A DNA stretch of 64,000 nt from Certhia americana (taxonomy: Eukaryota; Chordata; Aves; Passeriformes; Certhiidae): NCBI GenBank assembly GCA_018697195.1, contig CM031858.1:131205241-131269240 (forward strand). The letters run 5' to 3'. Of the stretch, positions 1 through 12,600 are shown one piece after another. A program made the position numbers and the translations under genes. Positions within the stretch are counted from its first letter, which is position 1, and each line of letters opens with the position of its first letter. The notes under the pieces are model-generated. The model was given only the letters and a program-made list of their open reading frames with translations. It made no database searches and was not told where the DNA came from.

Positions 1-3000
1 GCTTTTAGAGCTGCTGGCAAGCAGATCTGAGTTGATTCCTGAATCCTAAGCAGATCCCCACCTTGCAAAGCATTCTCCTTACCAGAGGTGGAAAGAACAC
101 AGGGAGAGGAGCATGTGCTCTATGGCAGCATTACTAGTGAAGCCAGCAGGGGAAGGACAGAAGACTTTTTTTTCCTTTTCTGTTTGTTTTGGTTGGTTGG
201 TTGGTTTGGTTTTGGGGCATTTTTTGGGGTTGTTTTTGTTTTTGTTTTCTGTGAGTTTAATACTGGACAAATGCTAAACACTTGAGCCTTTATCCAAACT
301 AGACATTCAACACTTCCAAGCCACTTTCACCATCAGTTGGGATATAACTTCTAACAATGGGGATATAATATTGATTTAACTTCACCAAGAACAAAGACAT
401 AAAATAAAGGTGCTGTTAAGTTTCTGTTACAACCTGGCCAGTTCCCAGTAGGAGGGCAGCAAAGATTTTCCACAAAGTAAGCAGTGAACCAAAAGAATCC
501 TATTTTTTTCTGATGTGTCATATGATCGCATAAATACTTTCAATCTTAGTGCAACTGCATGCAAACAGAAAAAAAGCAGATAGGGAAAAAAGAGAATGTT
601 AAAGGACAGTGACTATGGAAAATAAGTGTTAATTACTTTTAAGACGGATAAATAAGGAGCAGACAGCAAAAACTATTGAGCATTCAGTTTCATACTCTAG
701 CATCAAGTTCTCTTAAATAAGCTTCCTTTTTATTAATTTATTTCTCATATTCTTGTGTCGCTTTTTTATGATTTAGTCATTACAAAATATGTTCAGTTAG
801 ACTTCCTAAAGACATGAAGTGAGGATTCCAAAAGGGAGCCAAGTTAAAGTTTGGAAGAAGGCTACATGTTTGTTTTCTCTCCACACTTCCAGGAACTATA
901 CAGGTTTTTCTTCAGGTTTTATTTCTGTGTAAAATAGAAGTCACCCACAATCCATATTTTCTTATAAACTGGACAAGAGAGATCAGAAAACCAGGACAGT
1001 TTCTGTGTCTGGTAAAAGGAGTGCTATAGAGCAGTTCAAGTAGCTCCAATGAAAGGTAAATAAGGTGTTTTCATTAATCGCACGTATGCTGCCATAGTGA
1101 TATAAATCACTGAATAGGACCTGCTTTGGAATTCTGAAGGCAAGAGTCTCAGCTGCAAGTCCAGAATATCTGATGGGATAGAGAAAACATATTTTCCTCA
1201 AATTGTCTTAATATCATATTAATGTATTTGGCACATTTTAGAGAAACCTCTGGGTTTCTCTAAATGCCAGTCAGTTTTGCATGGTCTCAAAGGTCAGGCC
1301 AGGTGATGGCTTTCTGAGGATTTGGAGCATCCAGGTCATGCTTCTTCTCTCCTGTGAGGGAATTTGGAAGGGCACAGTTCAAAGCTCCCAAGCTTTAACA
1401 TTCCACCTGGAAATCACTCTGTCACAGCTTTGTTTTCAACATGCAGGTCTCATGTCACCTCTTTTAGGATGAAGAGCAGCGCAAGGACAGACAAAGGGCA
1501 GTGAGTTTCATAGCATTTGTCCTCCAAGATTACAGTGTTGTTTTCTCTGTTATGTGATGTTTGAGGTCTGGCCTAGCTGACTACAAATGGTTGCCTTATC
1601 TGATTGAAAAAGGGAATTTACTTTCAGGAGTTGTGTCGGTCTTTTCTTGAGCTGTGCTGCACAGTTTATCTCCTGGGAAATGACAAAAGAGACATGTTCA
1701 GCTGCTCTCCTCCACCAGGAGGAACTCATTGAAGGGAAGATGAACCAGGGAATGGTTTTCCTTGAAGGAAGTGAAGACTTAGGGAGTAATTTCAGGTTTT
1801 AGACATGATCAAGTACCTAGGAAATTATCAACCATTGCTCTTTCTAGATTTCAGGATAAGGTGATGGGACAGCAAACATGACTGCTGGGAAAGAAAATGA
1901 TGTCTTTGTAATAAGATTTGAGTTGGCCTGATGGCAGAGGATATCACATACTCACTCTTCCTTACCATCAGTCTGCGTGGTCTCCCCTAAGTTACATTTT
2001 TGACATGTTAGACACCACAGATGCAGATTCAGAAAGGAATGAGACAGTGAAAAGTACATTAACATGATTTCTTATGTGGCTCACTGTTGCATTAAGAGCA
2101 GAGAAATTTGACAGAAAATAAACCTCCTCAGAGGTCCTCAGAGGTCAGATGGACTGGGTACAGCTGGATTAAGTTCTTATTAGGACCAAATGGGCACTGT
2201 AAGTCTGCTGACAATCAGTAAAGTCCTGGATGCCTAAATTGTGCGGATTACACTGTAAGTCGGGTCTCATTCACAGTCACAGAATCATAAGTAGTGCAGT
2301 TTACCTGTAACACTGAAACTCTGATCAAGTTAGAGAATTAACTAATGATAAGAACTTTCATGATCCAGATTCATAAATAGTGTGGTTTATCAAATCAACA
2401 GGTGATAGATTCTTGTCAGATTAGAGGTGATAAATTCACAAGGCTTACAAAATAAAGGCACGTCCAAGTATTCCTAGGCATATGCTGATGCACTTGGAGA
2501 AGCAAATCTTACCAAAGAAGCATCTTTGCTTTGGGGAGGAGAGAGGAGCAAGCCCATCACCCCATCTGCAAGGTGGTCATACTCTTTTGTCCTCTGCCAG
2601 GAAGGATTTCAAATGCTGAATTTATACCTTTGGGAGAAGTGGAGGTGAGACTGTAGTCAAATATTCTGTTACTGCTGCCATAAATGGGGGGTTGGGGGAG
2701 CAGGAAGCCACTTTATATTTTGAGGGACATCAAGAGTTACAAAGAGAGGGATTATAGAGGCTGTGGGGTTTGTTTAGGGGTAGAACAGAACTGTGACACC
2801 TTTGCATCACTTCTCTGCTACCTGGCCAGTTGCAGTGATAATGCACCCCGTGAGGATAACGAATCATCCCCATCACACACACCATCACACCCATGGTAAC
2901 CCCTTCACCATGTATCTCATGGTGTATCTCATGGCTGTAGGTCTCATTCCTACACTCATAGGTATCTTCTTGGCTGTAGGTGTGAGGAAAGATATGTCAA

Positions 3001-5000
3001 GTAAGATGGTGTTCAGGGAACTTCTGCTGTTCCTGGGAAAAAAATTGGACAAACTTTTTAATAGTCTTTTTACACTGTCTTTTATTCTTTCCTGCATTTT
3101 GCCTTTGAAATCAATTTTCCTGATACAGTTCTCATTGCCATGATTTGTATACTCACTTATGGTTTTGCCAGTTGCAAAAGGTTTTACTATCTAAAGTTTT
3201 CTACACCTTTTTGCCACACATATTTTTATTATATAAGTAGCAAATCGCCCTATCATTTTAAGGCCTTAGTCTGTTAGTAATAGTCTTGTTTTATACAGGT
3301 AATTTAAAAACCAGAACATTCTTCATGCACATACTCACCATACAGGCTTGAAGTCCCCAAGTCTTTACACAGGAGAAATGCCAGAGTGCTGAAAAGAGTA
3401 ATTTTCTTTAAGAAAACACATAGAGTGATCTTTCACTATTTCTACTTCAAGAAGAGTTTGCTTTGAAATCGTGAATGCATACTAAGGCATGACTGGTGTC
3501 CACCACACTGGTTTTGAAAGACACTTTTGAAAGACTTCTGCAAGAAGTGTATAAAGACAGAATATTAGAATTTTTGGTCTGATTTTAAACCCTTTTAACA
3601 AAAGGAATATTAAAAAGCTGACAAAGAAATTTCAAGGTCAGTAAGTCACTGTAAATTGTGTGTGTGTGAGCATTAGCACTGCTGACAGTGTGCAACGTGT
3701 ATATCCTTGCATCATGCCACAAGTCAGATCAGTGTTGCACCCTCTCTGCTAGCTTCATGTTAAGGGTTACCTGTAAGAGTAAAAAAATCTATCCTAAGCT
3801 AATAGAAAAAGAAGCAAGGTGATTAATGACGAATGACATCCATCAAAAGAGATAATACTTTCTAGAATAATCAAATTGAGACTCCATAATGTCATTAATT
3901 ATGAAACACATTGAGCAAATTCAGCTTTGAAAAATAGCATTATTAGTTCTTGTAATAATATATGCTACAGAAACCGTATATTCTAGAAACATTGCTATCA
4001 AGCACAGTGATACACACACTGTAAGAATTTCATTCCCATCTAGAGCAACTCCCAAAGGTGAGTGTGCCTGTGACTGGAAATATATCCCCATTGCAGTAAT
4101 AGGAATTTTAACATTGACTTCAATGGAAACATGCTTTCCCTCATATATTTTCAGAGGTAATTGACCCTAACATGATGAATAGACCATCTGTACAGTCATG
4201 AATCTTAGCCACAGAAAACATTTAGAACTAATAGAAAAGGAAGTTGTAGGACCTTTTTGAACCAGGCTCCACAGGGCTGGTATTTCACTGTCACAGGTAA
4301 TAAGAGGGAACTTCTGATATCCAAAAAGAACAGGTATGTTTAATAAAGGAAGTTGAAAAATACTCAGTTCTTCACAGAAAGATTCAACACACTGGTAAAA
4401 AAAGAGCATGATTCAATCCCAATAAAGTGCTCTCAATATACATGTCTGTGTCTATATAGTTTGGCAAAAATTACTGCATGTCTTTAAAAAAAAAAACCCT
4501 CCAAATCTGGAAAAGAGTCCCCACTTATTTACAATTCCAAACCAACAGATTATTTATCAACCATATAAATAAAGGTGATTCCACAGCATACCAAGATACA
4601 AATATCTATGGTTTTTTACTTCCGTCATTAACTTCTTAATTTAATTTTCTTGATTATAAACATAATATTCAAACATTTATTTGACTTATGGTAGTATCTC
4701 CCTCCTATGAGATACTTATATTTCTGTGGGTTTTACTTGAGAATGTAATTTGGCTTTTGTCCATTTCTGTGAGGAACTTTTAATAGGACGGTATTATTTT
4801 TACAGACATGCTAAATATTAATCCAACCAGCACATAGTTTATGTTATCCCAAAATAGAACTTCCTGAAGGAAACTACTACAGTTTCTTCTGAAAGCATGT
4901 TTTTTTCTGACTTCCCCCAGTAAGGAGGAAAATTTCATGTGAGTATATTTTAAGAAAGTTACCCTTATTCATAATCTTTTCTTTTCCTTGTCTTGCCTTC
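1..5000. other. Unique AT-rich DNA, no gene recognised
   Basis: No reading frame here resembles a known protein, and no RNA gene or transposon tail was seen. Visible structure is minor: a T/G-rich tract at about 168-250, a tandem doubling of TCCTCAGAGG near 2126-2146, two copies of TGTATCTCATGG near 2911-2935, and a short GT run near 3659. A stretch at 3973-4060 is open in one frame and ends at AAAG followed by GTGAGT, but its upstream side lacks a pyrimidine tract, so I do not call an exon. The simplest reading is intergenic or intronic vertebrate sequence. Confidence 0.55.
168..250. repeat. T/G-rich low-complexity tract
   Basis: The plus strand is almost entirely T and G, with repeated GGTT and GTTTTT units. 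This is simple-sequence DNA; the lysine/asparagine-rich frame on the opposite strand is a by-product of it and not a gene. Confidence 0.8.
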
Positions 5001-5025
5001 TGTTTTTGTCTATCCTGAATAGTTA

Positions 5026-5980
5026 TTATCTATTGACTAATATTGCTACCATTTTTTTACTTCCTTCATGCAGGCAGGCAAGATGGTTGTAGATAGAAAA
5101 AATTATCTGCTTCTTTTTGGTGTCAAGACTGTTCATGCCATTGTGGTGGGGCAGTGGGCTCTTGGCTGCATCTCTAGAAAAAAGCAGGGCGGTACTCCAG
5201 GGGCTGAAGAAGAGCCCTGGAGCAGAGGCAGTGCAGAAGCAGCCTTGGGCTTTATGAAACCCTACGGCAAATGGGATTCTCTCAGACTGCAGCTGGAGAA
5301 CACCTGGTAGAGGAAGCAGCTGTAGGACACACCAGCAGGAGGGAATGGGTAACATCACTGAATTGCATTAACATGCACTAAGGGGAGCACAGAAGAGCAG
5401 CAAAGTGTCAAATATCTAGAAACATCCTAAGAGTGGCTGAAGGACCCCTGAAGGGTGGGAGAAGAGGGCCTGGAGCTTGGAAGCAGCAGTGGGAAATGAG
5501 GGCATTTGATGCCACCTTTTACAAATAGGAAAGAGACCCAACTCCTCCTTCACCATCTGTGCAGGAAAAGGATGCCACAGGCAGAGCTGGCTCTGTTCTG
5601 GCTCAGGCCAAGCGCTGGAGCTGGTCATGGCACCCTTACAGGTGGTGCTCTTTCACACAATGCTGCTGTTTGCCATCCACTCACAGCTCCTGACTGAGGG
5701 ATTACTACAAGGTCATCTCAAAGCAGAGATTTCTGCATTGAAATCTTCCTCCTTTGTCTCCTGGTCTGTGTCAGGTACTGGTAGAGCTGGGTTCTGTAGG
5801 ATTGCTCCCACCTGGGAGCAACTTAGTGGCTGGGACTGAGCAGCTTCTCCATCCCCTTTTGCTGCCAAACCTCCAGTTCATCCAACCATGGCTGTATGCA
5901 GTGTTGCCCTGTACTGTGGGGAGCTTGAAATCTTTCCTTCCTTGTGACTTCTCCTTCTGATGTGTCCCACCAAAAATCAA
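5026..5980. other. GC-richer unique patch with overlapping short open frames, no gene recognised
   Basis: This segment has visibly more G+C than its flanks, which explains why several frames of 60-110 codons stay open on both strands at once (for example 5026-5358 minus, 5068-5310 plus, 5754-5960 plus). No frame has a recognisable domain, and the competing frames overlap each other, which argues against coding. No repeat family was recognised. It could be a non-coding exon or an old decayed element. Confidence 0.5.
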
Positions 5981-8900
5981 AATAAAATCACTATAAATCC
6001 CATCCTACAATAAGGAATCCTTCTTCCTTGTAGAGTCCACCTCTCCTGCTGGAGAAGGTAGTTAAAACATTTGTAGGAGTGGAAAACATTAAAGGAATAT
6101 AATACCCTGTAATTTTGCAACCTTAGTTTTGTAGACTAAATTTCTAAGTTTTGTAGGTTACAGTGTTTTTTTGGTTTTTTTTGTGAACCTGCTACATTTA
6201 AATATGGAGCCAGTAATTTAGAGAGCAGGGTAGATGTTTAGCAGTGGGGAAACACACATAACTGACACCTGCTTTATACAAACCTCACCCTCTGTCTACA
6301 GGCAAAGTTACAAAGAAGGCATTTGTTGGGATCTTTGTTTTTGTTACATAAACACTTAGACAGGAGAAAAACCTGCCTTGATAGGCTGATTTGGGAATAT
6401 TTTTAAATATCCTGTAGGCATGTAAATTTTGGAAACTCCACAGCAAACAGTGGCTTCCGTATTAAACATACAGGAATCGCTGTGTTTAAGAAATATGAAG
6501 GCTGTGATACAAATCAACATGTGTCAGGAAGCTAAAAGTTAGGATGGTGCTAAAGTCTCCATTTCAGTTTAGGTCCTGGCTGCTCAATACAATGCAGAGC
6601 ACAACCCTCATTACATTGGTCACCTAACAATGGATTTCCCCTCAAGTGTTTCTTGCTACCATGAGGGTTTGTGCCCCAACTTCAAAATAATATAAACAGC
6701 TATTTCTGTGTTTATGTCTGTAAAATTTATCCCAATATTATAGTGGAAGTACAGTTTGGTATTAATATGTATGGAGACATGTCCTGATAAGATGGTACGT
6801 TAGTCATTTCTTACAGTAACCCATTTGACATCTTAGAACTTTTTATAAACAGATGCTTGAAGACACCATGGAGCTGCTGTGGCTGAAATCCTACTGTAGA
6901 TATTGTTTTCTCAGTGGAGAACATTGCTAGGTTTGCAATCACAGCTAAGATGTTACTTGGCAATAAAATCGTGATCTGAATTACACTCCAGTGTCATTAT
7001 ATCATCTGCAACATCTGTAGTCAGGATATATTTGGCATTTCAAGGTTGGGAGGAGGCAGAAAGCATCCTCAATAACACAGCAGCACTGGTGCTTGGGAAG
7101 AGCCACAAGGGAATTAGGTTGCCTCCAAACACAATGATGCTTTCAAATGCTTATTGTGTGGTGGGGAATGGCCTCTGGAAAGTATTACTTTAGAAACAAC
7201 TACACAAAACATCCCTGTTTTGGGGAAACTTAGGACAGTAATTGCAGGATCCATGGAGGAGCACAAATAGCAAATCATAGTGGTACTGCTGAGTGCAAGG
7301 GAACACTGGTTTCAGGTCATGCACAGCAAGTAGACAAAGCTTCAGAGGGCCTTCAGGATAGAACTGGGATCATCTGTGCAGGAGGATAATTGTAGAAGAG
7401 GTTGTGCCTATATTAGGCTAAAACAAAAACCCCATTCATCTTTTGGTATTCTGCCTCTGCACAGGCTGCTTGCTCCTGTCCTACGTCCGAATCAAAGGAA
7501 CTAAAAGCCCGGTCCTGTTCCTTCGGATTTATTGCTGCAGTGGGATTTCTCCCTCCTGCAGTCAGAGATAAGATTTTATTTTTGCTTGAGGCTCTTAGAT
7601 CATAAGGCTGGCTTTGTGCTCATCATTCTGTGTCATTCATGCCTGTTGCTCACTCCATCCTAATGAATAACAACGAAAAGACAGTGACTTGTAAGCCTAA
7701 ACCCACCACCATGACCATGCCTTGTTAGTGATTGCCATTAAGGTATATTGAGTTTCTCTCCTGACTAGACGAAAACAGTTATTATCATGCAGTTTACTTC
7801 ATTTTCCTGATGTATGTTTTGAGTGGCAGCTGCAATATATATTTTGTAAGGCTTACTTCATTTCTGACCACTATTAGCAAAAGCAGAATAGCAGAGCATG
7901 TACAAAGAAAAAGGGGAAGGAATGAGCTGTCAGAGAGTGAAGATGAGAGACTCTTCCTGATCCTCAGCCATGCTGCTGTCAAGCAAGAGCTTGATATATT
8001 GCAGATTTTAAAAGAAATTCATCTATAACCCTTGGGGTAGAACATCTCTGCAAGCAGCTTGAGTCACCTAATCCACATATGTTATTCTCTTGGTTTTCCA
8101 GGCATACCAGAATTAAAAGCATATTTTATACATATTTTCTACTGAGCCCATTTATTTTTTTCCTTATGATGTTGCTAGGAAGATGCAAGCCTCCAAAGCT
8201 GAGAGAGCTAGCAAAACATACCTACAGAGGTACAAGGATGTTACAGCATGAAGCAGAGAGAATGAGGCTCTGGCATAACAGATAAGGGGGAAAATGAAGA
8301 TGGTCCTTTCAATTAAGTATACTTTTCAAATTATATTTAATGTTTTGCTGCTGGGTAAAGTAGCTTAAGTACTTCTGATGCTTGTTGACAGCTGCAGAAT
8401 TGAATGAATGGAGAACAACCTGCTTTCTCAAAGATGCCCAGGTGAAAAAGAAGATAAGATACAGTGATAGCTGCAGTCTTCACAACTGTGTTATTTTACC
8501 TGAAACATAAGGCCCTGGAGGATAAAGCAAAAGCCAGCTTGTTCATCATCAATGGATTACTAGGAAAGTTTTGTCAAATATTATTAATGAACAGCCATTA
8601 AGACTATCACCTTAGCCATGAAGCTCCAAGGACCTTGCCAATCCCAGCTACTTAGAATAGTCTCCTTCTCCCAGTGTTCAGCTGCAAAATGTTCAGTCTT
8701 ACCTAGCAAATAAAAGTTAGAGCAAAACCCTCAAGTAACTAAAATATTAAATGGGAAGAATAGCATAGGAGGACTCTAGGAGGCAACACAGTTGATCTCT
8801 TCCCAAAGTATAACTGTCTTTATATTATTTTGAGTAAGTGCTTCTCTAGACCCTGTGTAGGAGAGGTCAGGGGTGGACATGACCTAGCTAGACAGTGGTG

Positions 8901-9092
8901 CAAAGTGGATTTTCCTAAGCCACCTCTGTGGTAACTCAGTCACATTGCTTCCTTTCCACTCCCAGTTAATTCTCTTACTCTTCAAACACAGTACTTATGT
9001 ACCTAGAGAATATTAGCAACCTCCCCTCATGCTTCTTATTTTGGACTAAATTTTACCAAGCCAGTCCCAAAGCAAACAGCTGGTCCTTCCTG
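5981..9092. other. Unique AT-rich DNA, no gene recognised
   Basis: I see no repeats of known family and no coding signal. A 68-codon frame at 8079-8285 includes a good acceptor-like site (pyrimidines then CCAG at about 8099) and a basic C-terminal half, but no donor and no resemblance to a known protein. The rest is ordinary non-coding sequence. Confidence 0.55.
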
Positions 9093-9695
9093 TCATTTTC
9101 TGCCAGCTGTTCCTGTCTGAGGGTCTCTTGCACTGTGGTGTCTGATAGCACTCCTGGTAATGAATTCAGCAGAGATCTGCTTATCTAAGAACTGACATGC
9201 TGATCTGTTACTGTTCTGCAAACAGAAAAGTGGCTGGTTAGTATCTGTGTCCTGCATCTCTCCTTTCCTCCAGACTGCAAAGTACTTGACCATGCTCTTG
9301 TTACTTTCCCTGAAGTCCAGGCTGAGGTAATTCGTATGGCACAGAGGGAGCACATGCACAGAAGGTGGTCTGATTTCTGCATTTGGGGTTACTGCATCAC
9401 ACACCTCTGCCACCTGCACTGACCAGCCTCGTAGGAAGGGGCACTTTCTCTGCAAGCACTTTGTGACAGTTCTGTGAGAAACAGAGCTGCCTGCCTCATG
9501 GGGAGGTGCCAGCAGCAGAGCCCTGCTGGGCAGCCCTGCTGCCTGTGAGCAATTGTGGCTCTCATGGGGAAAATTCCACATGAAGCTGCTGCCGGTCACC
9601 CCCCACAACAGGGTCCTGGCAGCTCTGCCCACAGAGATGCACCTGGGTGCAGAGACCTGCATTGTTTCCTTTATAATGGTGTTAAACAGTCTCAA
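9093..9695 (-). other. Long unrecognised open frame (about 190-200 codons), possibly chance
   Basis: The minus strand stays open for 200 codons. The first codon of the open stretch is TTG; the first ATG is about 11 codons later, giving roughly 189 residues. The frame lies in a GC-richer patch, has no signal peptide, no clear membrane segment and no motif I recognise, and is rich in Ser, Arg and Cys. No splice-site pattern or polyadenylation signal tied to it was seen. A shorter frame (9185-9382) overlaps on the same strand, and 9553-9857 is open on the other strand. Most likely this is a chance frame or part of a non-coding transcript; a lineage-specific gene cannot be excluded. Confidence 0.15.
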
Positions 9696-9860
9696 TGGCT
9701 GTCAGCATGGGGGAAGTCACAGGATAGGCATGGATATTGTTCTATATTTGCTCGTGTGTACATGGTATTCGCATATTCCTTTCAGTTTAGGGAGCCTAAT
9801 ATCTTGAATGAGAACCAAATTTACTACAAACTAGTTGTGTTCTTAATCAGACAGTAACTG

Positions 9861-11945
9861 TTTTTTAACCTAAAGCTCTTTTATACTTATCACATTCCCT
9901 TGTTCTGACACCATAATGAATTAAAAATGAGAAGGAAAGATGGAAGTAGATATTTGAAATGCATTACCTTGAGTGTATCTTTCTCCATGTGCAATTTTTC
10001 AAAAGTAGCACTCTGAAGGTACACAGAGCAGCCAATAAGCTGAACAGCTGCTGAAAGTAGGATTTAATGTTCATGGGATTGTCAGAAACAGGCAGTAGCT
10101 CATAATGGAAAGACTCAGATTTTGAATTGCATTGCAATCAGAAGAACGGCCTCAAATGAAAAAGAGGGCTGTGAATATGTGCAGTGTTGAGGGTGGCCTA
10201 GTTCTGTGTTCCTATAGTTCTATAATTACCATATATTCTTAAGACTAGCTCTAGTAACATAAGTAATGATCTCCTACCTTTTCTGAATCAAATATCCAGT
10301 ATAACTGAATTAAAGCTAGATTCCTATCTTCTATGTGTATTATATATTTTTTAAATAATTGTATTGACGACAGCTCAGTAATTTCATAATTATTATCTCT
10401 AGTGAACATATTCTGTTAATAGGATTTCATTTTCTCAGATTCATTCAATGTCTTCAAGTATTCACTGAGTGTCTTTCTCATATTTTAATTCTATAAATGG
10501 ACTGCTAGTCCCTCAGCATGCTCAATATTTTGAATTTTCGCATAAAGCCCAATAGATTATATTGACTGAGCCTTTTTCCAGCTAATATAAGTATGTATTT
10601 CTTTCTGCATGAAGATTTGTTTGAGAGATTTTGTGTTTGGTAAATACTCTTAGACGGGCCTTTGAAATCCATTCCCTTCATGTGCAAAACACAAATGTAA
10701 TGTTACAGTTACACACACATATAAAATTGAGCAATATATGTAGGAAATACCATACACTCAAAGGTACGGTGAGCTTCAGTGTTATTAACAGCAACTTTTT
10801 TCAACTATTGTCCCATAAATCTTGAAAGCATTTGCTGATAGGAAGCAGGCAGGAAGCAGAGAAGCATTTTTTTTTCTCTTTAGGGTGCTTTGGGGTGTCA
10901 CTAACTGGCTGGACATTGGCAAATTTGGGGTCAGGGCTAGGCAATGCCAGCCAAAGGATGGGAGAAGGAAAAGGCTCCCCTGAGCCTCTGACCTGTGGCT
11001 GTGCAAAGGGGGCACCAGTGGGTGGCAAGAACTAATGGTGGGTCTCAAGGGTCAACAACAGCACAGGCTCCAGCAGAGTGCATTTTTCTCTAACACAGAA
11101 AATTTTCACGATCTGGAGGCTTCACTATTATGATGCAATTTTCATTGATTTTTTCTTTTCCCCCAAGCTGTCTATTTTACTGGCAGAAGGATTTTTTCCC
11201 TATGCTGGCAGAAGGTGACTTACTCAGAGATATGGCAACAGGACCTGCATTAAGAGAGTTTTTGAGCAACCCCTTTTATGCAATCATTTTCACTCATGAG
11301 CTCTTATCACTCCTAAAATTCACCAGCACTTCCACTACTCTCTGTTTTACCGGTGGATCTGATTTAGGAGTTGAGCTCTTTGAGCTGTCTCTGTCAAGAG
11401 TCGAGCAGCCGGAGGTCCTGCACACCTCAGGGCTGAACGTCCTTGTGCAGCCACCTGTCCACAGCAGCTGCAGAGACAACCTCTGGGAGCTCAGCTCTGA
11501 AATCAGTTAAATCATCAAGTGAAGCTCTCTAATTTGGGCCTGTGGATCTCAGTGCTTGCTTTGTTAGGTGATGGACCCTATTGCAAATTTCTGGGACCCC
11601 AGCACTGAAAGTGCTCTGGCTGAAAGACAGAGCCTATTATTTAAGGTTTATTGCTTAATGTACAGCTATATTGTTTTGGAGAGCTGAAATTGCATTTTCC
11701 TCACAAGTCTAGTGCTTTGGTGGGCTTCATGTCTGTTCAAGTTTTGGTCAGTGCAGTGTTGTGGTTCTGTGAGATAACACTTGTAGAGAAGCCTAAAGAA
11801 GTAAGTATACATTCTTCCCTTTGCACATACCTTTTTTGAACTTTTCTCCTTTCAGCCTGTCAGACAGGGCAATCAAGAATCCAATTTTACCATTTCATTT
11901 GATTGTATTTAGCTTGCAGAGGTGTCTGTGCATTCACCGCAGCAG
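9861..11945. other. Unique DNA, no gene recognised; contains a 126-codon ATG frame
   Basis: The plus-strand frame at 11130-11510 starts with ATG ATG and runs 126 codons, but shows no known domain. A second plus frame (11651-11839) ends near GAA followed by GTAAGTAT at about 11802, a good donor-like match, with a pyrimidine-rich stretch ending in ACAAG at about 11706 upstream. The translated piece between these is hydrophobic and unknown to me. No transposon tail was seen. I treat all of this as non-coding until expression data say otherwise. Confidence 0.45.
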
Positions 11946-12515
11946 TCAGTGGAGGCCAGTCAGTATGTAATGAAAAACTGCTGTAACTGTATCAGCCTCT
12001 TCCAGGTCTGAGGTAGGCAAACATCTACTGGTGTTTTTCTGGGGGTAGCCTGAAGAGCCAAGAGGAGGCAGGATGTGTTTCAGGGTGGCATTTGTTTCTG
12101 TTTTCCAGGACTTGCAGCCCTTGCGGACTCCCCCAGGGTAGAAGGCTCGCTTCAGTGCAGACAGTGCATAAGAGGTTGCAGAACTGGTAACATCAACCTG
12201 TAACATCAACTGGTAACATCTTGTTCCTGTGGAGGAACAAGAAAACCATACCAGCACAGCAACTTCGCTGCATGTATATGTTGTCTTTAGAGGCTGGCAG
12301 ACAGTGCCATGGCTCTTCAGGAGCTCCTTAGGAGTGCAAAGGCCATAAGGAATAGCACTGCTATGTTTCCAAAGTTCCTTGCCCAGTGTGTCTATGATGG
12401 CTGTATTCTTTGGCATGCGAAGGTGTGTCTTCACCTCACTCAGGAAATGGTGGGAGCTGGAGGCAGAAGGCTGCTTTACCAAAGGCCTGCTGAGTCTAAT
12501 GAGGTGTGTAATCAA
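11946..12515 (-). other. Long unrecognised open frame (about 155-190 codons), possibly chance
   Basis: The minus strand is open for 189 codons. The first codon of the open stretch is TTG and the first ATG comes about 33 codons in. The predicted protein is Ser/Thr/Leu-rich with scattered cysteines, no signal peptide and no motif I recognise. Inside it, at 12187-12222, a short degenerate tandem repeat (GTAACATCAAC-like, three copies) shows that part of the frame grew by local duplication. The opposite strand also carries 90- and 73-codon frames (12309-12581, 12379-12600), so openness is not strand-specific. Coding status is doubtful. Confidence 0.13.
12187..12222. repeat. Short degenerate tandem repeat, about 14-bp unit, 3 copies
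   Basis: Three consecutive segments share the core GTAACATC, joined by CAAC/CT linkers. This is a typical small replication-slippage product. Confidence 0.7.
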
Positions 12516-12600
12516 GCATCTGGAATCCCATGTTCAGTGTGTAATTTCAATCAGAATTTGGTGTGCTGTAGGAAAATGTAACAGAGAACTCCTCCCATGA

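Noticed and set aside
3973..4060. Open segment ending at a GTGAGT donor
   Set aside because: The upstream side has no pyrimidine tract, and the peptide is not recognisable.
4902..4938. Good acceptor (CTTCCCCCAG) followed 18 bases later by GTGAGT
   Set aside because: An 18-nt exon beginning with TAA in one frame is implausible without transcript support.
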